64,000 bases of DNA from NCBI GenBank assembly GCA_016219875.1, contig JACRJZ010000117.1:1-64000 (forward strand). Direction: 5' to 3'. This DNA is from Verrucomicrobiota bacterium (lineage in GTDB: Bacteria; Verrucomicrobiota; Verrucomicrobiia; Limisphaerales; JACRJZ01). Position numbers and translations under genes: made by a program. Below are positions 1 through 9,098 of this stretch, in pieces (positions within the stretch are counted from its first letter, which is position 1; every line of letters starts with the position of its first letter). The notes below the pieces were generated by a model. It had not been told where the DNA came from and searched no databases. It was given only the letters and a program-made list of their open reading frames with translations.

Positions 1-61
1 ACGAGGGAGGCCGGACTGCCACCGTGCCCCGGCTTCCTTCGCTTCCAATTTCCAGGGGCAT

Positions 62-132
62 TTGGGTAACACCACTTTTGAGTCAACCGGAGCATTTTCC
101 GGCCTCATCTTGGGTAACACCCCCTTTTGAGT
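62..132. repeat. two-copy short direct repeat
   Basis: TTGGGTAACACC followed by CTTTTGAGT occurs at 62-83 and again, with one extra base, at 110-132. The copies are about 48 bp apart. The function is unknown. Confidence 0.7.
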
Positions 133-293
133 TACGGCGCAGTGCGGCTCGAAGGACGATTCTGTTTGCGGTGTGAGTGCTGTTGTGAACTCAGACACCA
201 ACATGATTCGCAGGGGAAAGGACACGGGCAAAGCCCGCGTTGCCGAAGCTATCTCCACGTCCAGCGACCCGAAGCCGCGCTCTGCCCCATCAG

Positions 294-482
294 TTCCCGG
301 TCTGGTACCGCCAAGTCCCGAGCCTGCAAGACCCAATCCCTGCGCGGTACAACACTATCCCGGCCTGGTACAAGGAAGTCCCAGATCTGTACGACGAAAA
401 TCCAAGTCCGCACGGCGAAATCCCCCGCCCGTACAGCCTTGTTCCGACCCTGTGCGAATCTTCTCCGACTCCGGACGACCAA
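294..482 (+). repeat. degenerate 21-bp tandem repeat, about nine units
   Basis: Units of exactly 21 bp begin with a core like ATCCC or GTCCC and usually carry a TAC near the middle. In one forward frame they read as a seven-residue repeat, for example VPSLQDP, IPARYNT, IPAWYKE, VPDLYDE and IPRPYSL. The units have diverged but the period is constant through nine copies. The surrounding frame has no credible start or flanking domain, so I treat it as a DNA repeat rather than a gene. Confidence 0.7.
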
Positions 483-613
483 AGTTCTCACCCTTTTTCG
501 GCAGCATTCGCGCTGGTAAACCCTTGTTTTCAATCATTTGCGATGACATTTTGCTAAAAATTGCCGCAAAGAAGCACATAGGACTCGTAACCCGAAACCT
601 GCCTCCTGCCCCC

Positions 614-637
614 TGACCTTTGACCTCTGACTTCTGA
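614..637. repeat. heptanucleotide tandem tract
   Basis: GACCTTT, GACCTCT and GACTTCT follow each other with period 7, ending nine bases before the start codon at 646. Similar period-7 tracts recur at 12231, 23122, 27643, 51010 and 59476. Confidence 0.7.
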
Positions 638-645
638 CAACGCCT

Positions 646-1389
646 ATGACAGAAACCACTCCAACCACTCCTACGACCCCGCCAACCTCGGCCACCGCGA
701 CCACTGACGCCGCCAAGGCGGCGCGAACCCGCGGCGATATTGACCAAACCATCCTCGCCGACATCAAGTTGGCCGAGGATGTCGCCGCTGCCGCACAAGA
801 CATCGACCACAAGGACAAACTGGCCGAGGAGGACCTCCCTCCCACCGCGGCGAGCGAATTGCTGACGCTTGCCCAAGCCGCACGCGAGCGGGTGGGCCAG
901 GTCGTCACCGCCAAGAAAGCCAAACTCAGCAGCACCCAGAACGAGGAAAAGGCCCTGAATAGCCTGATGGCCGCCCTGCGCGACCTCCAACAACGCGCCA
1001 AACGCAAGTTCCCCAAAGGCGATCCCAAACTTGCTGCCTACGGCATCGGCAAGACCAACTTCGGCCGTGACCGCGAGAGTTTGGAACAAGATGCCGAGAA
1101 TGCCATCAAGCTGGCCACCGCCGACGCCTTGCCTGGCGTCAAGCCTGAGAAACTCACCGCCGCCGGCGCTGCCTTGGCCGCTTGGAAGCAGGCCGACAAG
1201 GACCAGCACAAGGCCAAGGAAGCCCAGGGCAAGTTGCTGGATCTATTGAACGCGAAAGTGGCTGAATTGAACACCAAGCGCCGCGAAATCCAACTGGCCG
1301 CCGACACCGCCTGGCCACATACGGACAAGGCGAACGTGCCCGTCCGCCGCGCCTTCAAACTTTCGGCGACCCAACCCATCGCGAAATGA
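646..1389 (+). CDS. hypothetical alpha-helical protein, 247 aa
   Basis: I do not recognise the family. The N-terminus is a low-complexity Thr/Pro/Ala segment (residues 1-24). The rest is rich in Ala, Lys, Glu and Leu and should be largely helical, possibly coiled coil around residues 85-115 and 180-215. There is no signal peptide or membrane segment. The frame is long and its codon pattern matches a real gene, whereas the overlapping reverse frames do not. A short hairpin follows the stop. No function is assigned. Confidence 0.7.
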   Translation: MTETTPTTPTTPPTSATATTDAAKAARTRGDIDQTILADIKLAEDVAAAAQDIDHKDKLAEEDLPPTAASELLTLAQAARERVGQVVTAKKAKLSSTQNEEKALNSLMAALRDLQQRAKRKFPKGDPKLAAYGIGKTNFGRDRESLEQDAENAIKLATADALPGVKPEKLTAAGAALAAWKQADKDQHKAKEAQGKLLDLLNAKVAELNTKRREIQLAADTAWPHTDKANVPVRRAFKLSATQPIAK

Positions 1390-1411
1390 CGAAGACGGCC
1401 TTGCATTCTCC

Positions 1412-1432
1412 CTCTCCCATCCGATGAGAGAG
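1412..1432. terminator. possible hairpin after the 247-aa gene
   Basis: CTCTC and GAGAG arms flank a loop (1412-1432) 23 bp after the stop at 1389. The sequence is a degenerate relative of the CTCTCCCATCCGATGGGAGAG palindromes at 34740 and 34940. It may therefore be a dispersed repeat that also acts as a terminator. There is no T-run. Confidence 0.35.
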
Positions 1433-1495
1433 GTAGGGTGAGGGCCTTTGATTCCCAACTCTCGACACTCAACCAATAGCTTTCAATCAAATAAT

Positions 1496-1636
1496 ATGAG
1501 CAAGAAACCAACTAGCCGAAAGGGCGAGCGCAGCGCAATCAGTGGCCGATTCGTTCGCGAGGGAACAGCGGCCAAACGTCCGAAGCCAACCGTCACAGAG
1601 CGTATCCCGTTGCCTGGGAAAGGAACGTCAAAATAG
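1496..1636 (+). CDS. small basic protein with SAISGRFV motif, 46 aa
   Basis: The ATG at 1496 gives a 46-residue, Lys/Arg-rich protein. Its core, SAISGRFV followed by a TAAKRPKPTVTER stretch, resembles small bacterial proteins with the pattern S-A-x-[ST]-GR-[FY]-V ... A-A-x-[HR]-P-x-T-T. The function of such proteins is not established to my knowledge. An upstream in-frame start at 1448 would add 16 unlikely residues. It lies just upstream of the GTPase island and could belong to it or be independent. Confidence 0.55.
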   Translation: MSKKPTSRKGERSAISGRFVREGTAAKRPKPTVTERIPLPGKGTSK

Positions 1637-1684
1637 AGAAAGCCAAACGTCAAGAAGGTTGACTATAGGTGACAGGAACCCTCA

Positions 1685-3004
1685 ATGCCAGACACAACCA
1701 GCCAATGCCTTGATCCCGCAGGCCGTGGGAGAGGTTACGCGATCTTTTGCAGATCGTGCGGAATCGAAAACATGGCTGCCGATCGCCTTGCGCAGTACGT
1801 TACCGCATTCGATCAAGCTCTCGACAACGCCTTAAGCCAGTGTCGAAGCTGTCAGCGCTTTACCAGCCCCTACGGAGGTGGTGCCTTGCTCTGGACGAAC
1901 ATTGACGACGCACTTGCGATGACGCCAATGATCATCGGAGCCGCGACTAAAGCGGGCGTCCGTATCGCGATTGGTCTTCATATCGGTTCGGCGGCTGAGT
2001 TTCAGGATCCCGAAGAATCAAACATTGTGGGATCTGCGATTAACATTGCCGCGAGAGTGGCAGCAATCCCAACGGTTGAAGGTGGTGCGGCTGCGACCGA
2101 GGAGTTTGTGATCGCTGCTCAAAGCGCTTTGGAGGACACGCGCCGGGATGTTTTTGGTGAAAAGCTACAAGTGCGCGTGAAGCGCACCGAGGTCGTGTAC
2201 AGATTCCTTACGAAGAAAGGTTTCCAGCAACCTAACAAGCTTCCACCACTTGCGATACTGAGTATTCCACACAAACCGCGTGAGATGCATGTGCTTGCTT
2301 ATGACATGGCTCGGTTTTCTGAGCTTTCTGAAGATAAACAACGCGATTCTGTGGACAAGCTGACCTTGGTAATTAAGGAAGCATTGACGACGATGGGCTG
2401 GGAATTGCCAAACACAAAAGGGATTTGGTTCACTCCTGCAGGGGACGGTGGTGCATTCATTCTGGAGGTGCGGTTTGGCGCAGCCGCTTTGCATTTCGCT
2501 CAGGATCTCCGCCGTTGGGCTGTGGCATTCCGATTGGAGCTTCGGATAGGTATCGCCTTGGGGCAGATGGTTGAGCGTAGGGAAGGAACGCCCATAGGGC
2601 CCGCAATGCTGGAAGCAGATCGCACCAGCGCAAAGGCTGAAACCGGATCCATCGCTGTAGCTGAATCTTTTTGGCAGACATTGCGGGACATGGATCGTGA
2701 GGGATTAGATTACTCAGAGGGCGACGGGGTAACTCTCTTAAAATACCGCGATGAACAAGTTGGAAGCGATGCGGTCAAGGAAGCGAAGCGCAAGTATGCT
2801 GAGACGCTCCGATCCCAGATTGCAATGCTCATCGGCAGGCTTGGCGAACTGGAAAGACTTCTTGGTCAGACGCACCGTGAGAAAGATCAGATATGGAAGT
2901 ATCAAGACATGGTGACGGACATTCAGGAAGAAATTCAGCGCAAACGAAAACTGCTTGAAGAAGCGGAACAGCAACTTCGGAATTCCACAAAAAGACAAGA
3001 GTAG
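1685..3004 (+). CDS. class III nucleotide cyclase-like protein with Cys pairs and C-terminal coiled coil, 439 aa
   Basis: Two regions resemble the class III adenylate/guanylate cyclase fold. The first (about residues 80-180) has RIAIGLHIGS (93-102) and NIVGSAINIAARV (113-125), matching the late catalytic-domain motifs, but no metal Asp before it. Instead CRSC pairs occur at 22-25 and 53-56, possibly a zinc ribbon. The second (about 200-345) keeps an Asp at 207 (LAYDMARFS), a GDG at 253-255 and RIGIALG at 287-293, but its Asn/Arg motif is degenerate. Residues 360-435 are a charged coiled coil. It is the first gene of the island, with 36 bp to the next start. Catalytic competence is uncertain; it may be a sensor or pseudo-cyclase. 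Composition is more AT-rich than downstream chromosomal genes. Confidence 0.65.
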   Translation: MPDTTSQCLDPAGRGRGYAIFCRSCGIENMAADRLAQYVTAFDQALDNALSQCRSCQRFTSPYGGGALLWTNIDDALAMTPMIIGAATKAGVRIAIGLHIGSAAEFQDPEESNIVGSAINIAARVAAIPTVEGGAAATEEFVIAAQSALEDTRRDVFGEKLQVRVKRTEVVYRFLTKKGFQQPNKLPPLAILSIPHKPREMHVLAYDMARFSELSEDKQRDSVDKLTLVIKEALTTMGWELPNTKGIWFTPAGDGGAFILEVRFGAAALHFAQDLRRWAVAFRLELRIGIALGQMVERREGTPIGPAMLEADRTSAKAETGSIAVAESFWQTLRDMDREGLDYSEGDGVTLLKYRDEQVGSDAVKEAKRKYAETLRSQIAMLIGRLGELERLLGQTHREKDQIWKYQDMVTDIQEEIQRKRKLLEEAEQQLRNSTKRQE

Positions 3005-3040
3005 GAATTGCTTGAAGTTGGTCGACCAACGAGTCGGCAT

Positions 3041-5653
3041 ATGAAAACGGAACCAGAAAGCAAACCAGAAACTGCGGAATCCAAACCGGCAGCTTCCGCA
3101 GTTCCAACGGCTCCGGTCGAAGGGCTGCCGCCTTCAACTGTTGCCGGTGGTGCCATCGTGGCCGCGGAAGTGGCCGTCAAAATGGCGGCTGTAGCTGAGG
3201 TTTCAGTATCCGGAAAGCCGGCGGACAAAAAAGCCATTTCGGTTGAAGTCAAGAAATCCGCAACATCGCAACCTGTCCCAGAAGGCCCGAGAACAAAGAA
3301 TGAAGAACTCGTCACAGATGCCAGCGGAACACCGTCGAAGTCCGCCACTAGAAAGGAATCCCCACCCGAAAGTAACCCTTTTCAGAAAGCTTTTTCTCAA
3401 GTAAGAGACGAACTTTCTTCTGAGGGCGCCTTCTTTGCGCGAAAAACGTTCGAGCGGCTTCGAAATCTGAAAGACAAATACACTCGGCTTAATGATCGTC
3501 TCATACAAGTAGAAGCAAGTCTCTCGCGAACGTACGAGGCTGATTTCAACAAGAAATTCGGTTGGCAAGACATTAAGGAGGATTTGGAGCGAGAGCTAAC
3601 CAAAGTCAAAGCAGAAATTGAGAGAGTTGAACTAAGTCTCGCTTCAACCGCCCAACCCGCGCTCGAACTGAAGAATCCCACGATATGGTTTGCCGAGTTG
3701 GATCCATTACCAAAGCTCTTAGCAATTCTTCTATGCGCCTTTGAGGAGTTGCCTTGGGAACATCTGTCTGAAGTATTCGATTACGTGGTCGAAGCCTTTG
3801 GTGGCCGCAATTGTTTCCTTTCCGCCCCCGAAAAGGACGCCCTGAAAATACGTGCTACGGACCCTGCTCAGGAAAGAATTAATGCCGAAGATGGCAAGCA
3901 GCCTTCTCTCGCCGATCAGGAGTCGGTTTTTGACAAACGCTTTTCAGCGCTGGTGAAACAAATCGGCGGCATCAGCGAATTGAGAGCTGAAGATCGGCGT
4001 ATTATCGTCAGTTTTCAATCCAAACAAATCAAAGCGATTCTCGCGCTGATTACGCAGGACTATTATGACGTGCTCCTCCAGACGGGAGACAAGCTGATCC
4101 AATTTTCCGCGCAAGCAGATCTCTCCTACGAACAGAGATCGCGTTGCGCTGAAGCCATTGGGGGTCTGCTCCACATTGGTGCCAATTATCTCATTGAAGA
4201 GGTTGTTAATTCCTGGATTCTGATTCCAGACACGCAGCATGGAGCGAGAACTCTTCGGGCTACTTTTGGTTCTCTGTTGCGGGCGGCGCTCAATGAAGGC
4301 AGGGTGACCGAAAAGGAGGTGCGGACTTGGTTTAGGGAAATGAGTAGCCCCTATCAACGGCCCAAGCAAGTTGTGCAAACCATCCGATGGTCCATTGCGG
4401 CGGCCTGCAAGGAAATTGGGCAGACTAGGATCAAGTTCGCTCTGGAAGAACTTCGCTGGCTGTTCACCACAGAACAGTCTCCAGAGGTCCAAGAGGCTGT
4501 CCGATACTCGGAACTCACTTTGGTCATGCGCGGGAAGTATCGTGAGGTGTTTCTTGCTGCTGCGGACTGGGCAACAACGAACAAAGGATGGGAGCAAGCC
4601 GAACTCTACGTCAAAAACTTTATCGCCTTGCTGAATTTTTTTGTCCAAAACGCCTCAATGCCGGTGGAGCAATCCGACAGTCGTAACGCTGCCGACCCGA
4701 TCAGCAGTGAATTGCGCGTCTTTCTGGTTTCAAAAGACGATGAAATCGACCGTGCGGTAGTTCAAGCGTATCGAGCGGTGGCCACAATCGTCGATCTCGA
4801 CATGATCACGCTGGAACGCATGTTTACTGCGGCCTTTCTGGCAGATCTGGAAAAGGCTTTTGGCGTTTCTCTGAGCAAGGAAAGCCCACGTGATATCCTC
4901 TATCACAACGCCTTCGTATGTCTGCGCTCCTGGGTACTCAAGTTCGGAGCAGAGCAGGCGGTTTGCGACCGCGTGGGTAACATCCTCAAAGATATCGTGG
5001 CCCTTGTCTTGCAGGACGCGATTGCACAGACTAAAGACGAAAAGCTGCTCACAGACACAGAAAGATTGCGTCATTCGGTATCTGCCATCGCGCGGGTTCT
5101 CAGTTTGATCAATGAAATCATCTCTCTTTGGGACCGCGAAGACTTGGAACCCACGGAGAAGGATGAAAAGGAGGACGCGCGAACCCGAAAGAGAAACATT
5201 CAGGCCATGCTCCGCAACGTCTTCGATGAACGATACTGGTCTGGAATGGAAGACCTATTGGTCCAAATCATTCTTTCAGAGCAGACCCTCATCAGCGATC
5301 ATTCGCACAACTTCATTGAAATAATCCTCCGATGGACTCACAAATTCGCGTTCGCGAATAGGGATGATCCTCAATTAAAACGTGCTGCTGAAGCCTTGAA
5401 TAAAGTGGACAAGAGACTCGATCAGCGAGTTGCTGGCAAACGGAGATTCGATATTCTCAGTAGGAAAGCCCAGTTCCAAAGGTTTCTCCGCAACTGGTCA
5501 AATCCTGAAATGGAATCCATCAAGCGCTTGCTATTGCTGCATACTCAGCGGATCACCCCATCTCAATTAGAGTATGAAGGGCAACCCATCCAACAGTCAC
5601 CACAACCGATTAATTCGTCATCTGTTCTTGCCGGCACCGATCCTAGTTCTTAG
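3041..5653 (+). CDS. large helical protein of unknown family in GTPase island, 870 aa
   Basis: I do not recognise this protein. With the ATG at 3041 (a TTG at 3008 is also open) it has a low-complexity Lys/Ser/Ala/Pro N-terminus (about 1-120), a coiled coil around 131-203, then roughly 600 residues of irregular helical sequence that could be an alpha-solenoid. There is no signal peptide, membrane span or obvious catalytic motif. It ends 15 bp before the first GTPase gene and is co-oriented with the rest, so it is probably a scaffold, sensor or effector of the same complex. Its size and position suggest a core component. Confidence 0.7.
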   Translation: MKTEPESKPETAESKPAASAVPTAPVEGLPPSTVAGGAIVAAEVAVKMAAVAEVSVSGKPADKKAISVEVKKSATSQPVPEGPRTKNEELVTDASGTPSKSATRKESPPESNPFQKAFSQVRDELSSEGAFFARKTFERLRNLKDKYTRLNDRLIQVEASLSRTYEADFNKKFGWQDIKEDLERELTKVKAEIERVELSLASTAQPALELKNPTIWFAELDPLPKLLAILLCAFEELPWEHLSEVFDYVVEAFGGRNCFLSAPEKDALKIRATDPAQERINAEDGKQPSLADQESVFDKRFSALVKQIGGISELRAEDRRIIVSFQSKQIKAILALITQDYYDVLLQTGDKLIQFSAQADLSYEQRSRCAEAIGGLLHIGANYLIEEVVNSWILIPDTQHGARTLRATFGSLLRAALNEGRVTEKEVRTWFREMSSPYQRPKQVVQTIRWSIAAACKEIGQTRIKFALEELRWLFTTEQSPEVQEAVRYSELTLVMRGKYREVFLAAADWATTNKGWEQAELYVKNFIALLNFFVQNASMPVEQSDSRNAADPISSELRVFLVSKDDEIDRAVVQAYRAVATIVDLDMITLERMFTAAFLADLEKAFGVSLSKESPRDILYHNAFVCLRSWVLKFGAEQAVCDRVGNILKDIVALVLQDAIAQTKDEKLLTDTERLRHSVSAIARVLSLINEIISLWDREDLEPTEKDEKEDARTRKRNIQAMLRNVFDERYWSGMEDLLVQIILSEQTLISDHSHNFIEIILRWTHKFAFANRDDPQLKRAAEALNKVDKRLDQRVAGKRRFDILSRKAQFQRFLRNWSNPEMESIKRLLLLHTQRITPSQLEYEGQPIQQSPQPINSSSVLAGTDPSS

Positions 5654-5668
5654 TGCCACCTTACATTT

Positions 5669-6961
5669 ATGAGTATATTCCATTGGAACAGGCCCAAACC
5701 GTCACCAGCGGCACCCAAGCCGGACCCTTTCAGGACGACGCACATTTATTGCTATTACTGCAACAGCGTCTTGGAGCTTGATAGAGTCAAATTCAGGAGC
5801 ATGGAAAGTTGGGACAAAGCTGCAACTGAAGCCAACGATGAGTTAAGTTGCGAGCAAGCTGTCGCACAGGTCGGCGCACGATCTGACGAGGGATCTGAGT
5901 TAATGAAGAAGCTGTTAAAAGCTATTCACCCTAAAGACAAGTCAAGATTAGTGCCGTTCTGCTATAAATGCAGTCGAAGTATTCGCGTTTCTCTTGACAT
6001 TTGGGGAACACCCGTCATTGCCATGGTCGGAGGACCCAGTGCTGGGAAAACGTGCTACACGGGTGCACTTTGGCACCAACTCATCTGTATGACAGAAAAT
6101 AGACCGGAGCAAATAGTCATGACGCCATTTCCTGCTGAGGGTATGACATATCTCAACTCAATTCGCGACGATCTTGTGTTCAAGAGGCAGATCCCAATAC
6201 CAACGAAGTTTGACCTTAAAGAGAAAAAGCTGCAGCCTTGCGGGATCAACATTCATTCGTACACACACAACACGAATAAGCCAATCGTCATCTATGATAT
6301 TGCTGGCGACGCCTTTACCGTTGGTGAGAGTGCAACAGGAGACGATCTGGCTCAGGTAAGTCGCATTGCTCAAAGTTGCGCATCGTACATTTCGGAGGAC
6401 AATGTGTGCGGGATAGTGTTTATGGTCGATCCTTATGCATGCCCTGAGATATCAACCAAATATAAATTGCCTCCACTCACCGATAATCAGTCACAGGGCC
6501 GTGTGGTTTTTTCTCAAGGGGAATTGCTTTTGCGAATGGCGAGTTTCCTCAAGCTTAAACAAGGACTTGGCCTGAGCGACAAAATACCTCGTTCTATTAT
6601 AATTAGCCTGACGAAGCTGGACATCTTTTTAAATCAGGGGTTGGCTGCTGCAATTAACTATAGGGAAGCATATGAGGACGTGAGGGAGAAACTGCTCGAT
6701 GAGGCATTATCATCCAATCTTGAGTGGCAGAGCTTCGAGGAATTGCACCTGTTTGCGCTGAAGCTTTTCCGAGTTCTCGGAATTCAAAATCTTTATGACC
6801 AAGCGAAGGAACAATTTACTGACGTACATTGCTTTGCGATTTCTTCCTTTGGACATGTCCCCATGTGGAATAGAATCTTGATCGAAGAAGTCAAGCCACA
6901 AGCTGTCGAAGTGCCCTTTTTGTGGCATTACAAGAGGGCAAACCGTAAGGAATTAACCTAA
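5669..6961 (+). CDS. zinc-ribbon P-loop GTPase (double-GTPase-like), 430 aa
   Basis: The N-terminus carries a split zinc ribbon, with CYYC at 28-31 and CYKC at 98-101. The GTPase signature follows: P-loop GGPSAGKT (121-128), a G3-like DIAGD (210-214) and a G4-like TKLD (315-318). The C-terminal 90 residues contain FAISSFG. This is a TRAFAC-type GTPase resembling the zinc-ribbon GTPases that accompany GAP1-type proteins in predicted NTP-dependent conflict systems. It should bind and hydrolyse GTP in the cytoplasm as a switch. Its stop overlaps the next start (TAATG at 6959-6963), indicating translational coupling. A paralogue lies two genes downstream. Confidence 0.75.
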   Translation: MSIFHWNRPKPSPAAPKPDPFRTTHIYCYYCNSVLELDRVKFRSMESWDKAATEANDELSCEQAVAQVGARSDEGSELMKKLLKAIHPKDKSRLVPFCYKCSRSIRVSLDIWGTPVIAMVGGPSAGKTCYTGALWHQLICMTENRPEQIVMTPFPAEGMTYLNSIRDDLVFKRQIPIPTKFDLKEKKLQPCGINIHSYTHNTNKPIVIYDIAGDAFTVGESATGDDLAQVSRIAQSCASYISEDNVCGIVFMVDPYACPEISTKYKLPPLTDNQSQGRVVFSQGELLLRMASFLKLKQGLGLSDKIPRSIIISLTKLDIFLNQGLAAAINYREAYEDVREKLLDEALSSNLEWQSFEELHLFALKLFRVLGIQNLYDQAKEQFTDVHCFAISSFGHVPMWNRILIEEVKPQAVEVPFLWHYKRANRKELT

Positions 6962-9090
6962 TGGTCGGCCAAGTTGAGCAACATATCTATACGGGGAAGT
7001 ACACTGACCGTCTCTGGGGGCAGGGAACTGTCGCTTGGAGTAGTGGCCTCTCGAAAAAATCAATTCGCGAACTTGAACAGCATGCCGCGATAGGGTTAGG
7101 CGATCCAGATGCTTCAGAGCCGCAGGCGTTGCCCATTTACCGCTTTTTCCAGCTCTTGTCGCTGCCAGGACATTTTGCTTTGTCTCGGAGTTGTTTTGCA
7201 CAAAGCGTCCGGGGACCGGTCGTCTTTACACATTCTTTTATAATCAATGGAACGATTTTGGAGCACAACTCCTACAATATCCGAGAAATTCGACGACAGC
7301 TTCGGTTTGATGAAGACTATCCACATGAAACGGTGACGGAATTGCCTCAAGTCACGATCACCATCAATGCGGGGGACGCCGCTGATATGCCGTGGAAAGT
7401 GATCCGTGAGCGTCATTCCGATGCGGAGAGCCAAGTTCTTTTCAGCCAACTTCTCCGCCTAATTGAGCATGGCAAACCAATCGTTATTGAACAGAGTAAT
7501 GCGGGACTGACATGCGCTAGCGAAGAATATGTCGAGGCCGTCATCCAGATTCTCCCACATTTTTATAGACGCAACATAAGCTATATCGCCAATTCATGTT
7601 CAGTAGATGATTCCTACCGGATTATTTTGCTCGCACCGGGAATAAAAAAGCGTTTTTGGCTCCCAGACGGAGTGCGAATCGACTGGAAGCGCAAAGTCTC
7701 GTCTGAGCATTCAGGATGGCTGGCTATTCTTGCCAGTGCAATCAGCGGTTCTGACGAGGCACAGTGGCGTTCGTGGGAGGAGTTCTCCTGTGCTTTTCAC
7801 TTCTCGCCGAAGCCACACAACCTGCAAGCGGTGCTTTCTCTTTGGCAAGCGTCAAACAAAGACTCGTCACCGGAGTTCTTTTTGGCGCTTGAGAACGTCT
7901 GGCAGTGTCGATCTGAATATTTTTCCGGTCGGGAAACCAACCTAGCATCGATCCTGCTGAAGCATATCGATGAGCAAGCAGTTAAACAAGCACAGGAACC
8001 CGATGGGTGCGATGCATTATTTCGGTGCTACAACCTTTTCTTAGTTGACGTCCCGGAAAGTGAGGCGGTCGCGATCCTCCATCGCATTCTGTCTGGATTT
8101 TTGGTTAACGGACTTGTCCTTGTCGCCACTCGCCTACTGCAAGAAAAACTTCAGTTCGTGATTCGCTCTGCCATTGATGCACAACTTGTTGTGCGTGTGC
8201 TCAAGCAGCTTCCTTTGGAATCGCAACGGTCAATTCTTCGGGCTTGGTGGAAACAAGCAATAATTGAAAGCCGAATTGAGTCGCTCGTAGCTTTGGCGCA
8301 CGCCGTAGAGGCTCATCTTGGAAGCGACATCTTGGTTGAGGAACTGCTGTTTCTCCGTTGGAAATTTGAACCCCGCAGCTTCGGTCTCGCTCGAATACCC
8401 CTTCCGCTGGATTGTCTCAGGAGGCATGCGGATTTTATCGAAATGTATAAAGCTTCGGTAACTCAACCGTCGCTCCAGGCGCTGCTAAACATCGTCGCTG
8501 AACTTTTCCAGGGATTCCTGTCGTCTCAGCCTTCCATCCAACAGGGCTATGTACATCGGTTTCACGTGGCACATTTCGACGAGTACAGCGCCACGCTTGA
8601 TGTGAGACTGAAGGAGTTGATTTACATAGCAGTTAGCGGCTATGTCGGCGGGATGCAAGGCCATCCGGTAAACGTTGCACGCGGATTGATCTTAGCCTGG
8701 AGCTATTTGCAGTGCGATGCAAACGACGTCGGCAATCCGCTTTATGGTCGTCTCTGTTCTCTACTAGCAGAGGAACTTGGCTTACTAAATGCCGCCGCGT
8801 TCTCCCTCTTTAAGATTAATAGGAACGTCAAGAAATGGAGGATACACAGGCTACTTTCTAAAGAACTCGGTCCTGGACGACTCAAACTGGAAACCATCGT
8901 TTTTCAAATGGCATTAGCAGCACACAATCATCCTCGGAGAATCGGTGTTTTCTTTTTCCACTTTTTTGGTTTGTACAAGAACGAAAAGTTATTCTCCAAG
9001 CTTCTCGAACAGCTCGAGACAAGTCTGCCAACGAGTTCCAAGACCGAATTAAATCGGGAAGTATGGCGCGATGCGTTTGCTACTAGTTAG
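6961..9090 (+). CDS. GAP1-like GTPase-associated protein, 709 aa
   Basis: The first 100 residues (EQHIYTGKYTDRLWG, then AWSSGL and FALSRSCFAQS) resemble the N-terminal domain of GTPase-associated protein 1 (GAP1), in which Q-x-x-Y-T is followed by G-x-x-x-A-x-S-x-G-L. The remaining 600 residues are mixed, then mainly helical, with no recognisable catalytic motif. In described systems GAP1 proteins are encoded next to double-GTPases and are thought to couple the switch to an effector. Here it sits between two such GTPases, overlapping the first by one base and ending 8 bp before the second. The family call rests on pattern memory and context. Confidence 0.55.
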   Translation: MVGQVEQHIYTGKYTDRLWGQGTVAWSSGLSKKSIRELEQHAAIGLGDPDASEPQALPIYRFFQLLSLPGHFALSRSCFAQSVRGPVVFTHSFIINGTILEHNSYNIREIRRQLRFDEDYPHETVTELPQVTITINAGDAADMPWKVIRERHSDAESQVLFSQLLRLIEHGKPIVIEQSNAGLTCASEEYVEAVIQILPHFYRRNISYIANSCSVDDSYRIILLAPGIKKRFWLPDGVRIDWKRKVSSEHSGWLAILASAISGSDEAQWRSWEEFSCAFHFSPKPHNLQAVLSLWQASNKDSSPEFFLALENVWQCRSEYFSGRETNLASILLKHIDEQAVKQAQEPDGCDALFRCYNLFLVDVPESEAVAILHRILSGFLVNGLVLVATRLLQEKLQFVIRSAIDAQLVVRVLKQLPLESQRSILRAWWKQAIIESRIESLVALAHAVEAHLGSDILVEELLFLRWKFEPRSFGLARIPLPLDCLRRHADFIEMYKASVTQPSLQALLNIVAELFQGFLSSQPSIQQGYVHRFHVAHFDEYSATLDVRLKELIYIAVSGYVGGMQGHPVNVARGLILAWSYLQCDANDVGNPLYGRLCSLLAEELGLLNAAAFSLFKINRNVKKWRIHRLLSKELGPGRLKLETIVFQMALAAHNHPRRIGVFFFHFFGLYKNEKLFSKLLEQLETSLPTSSKTELNREVWRDAFATS

Positions 9091-9098
9091 TCAATTTA

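Larger units (their letters stand above)
1..645. other. repeat-rich non-coding stretch
   Basis: I see no convincing gene here. The open frames have heavily biased composition and no recognisable family. The stretch holds a near-duplicate of about 22 bp at 62-83 and 110-132, a degenerate 21-bp tandem repeat at 294-482, and a heptanucleotide tract at 614-637 just before the first gene. Confidence 0.6.

Noticed and set aside
355..1209. 284-aa reverse frame over the first gene
   Set aside because: Gly/Ala/Leu-rich shadow of the 247-aa gene and the repeat region.
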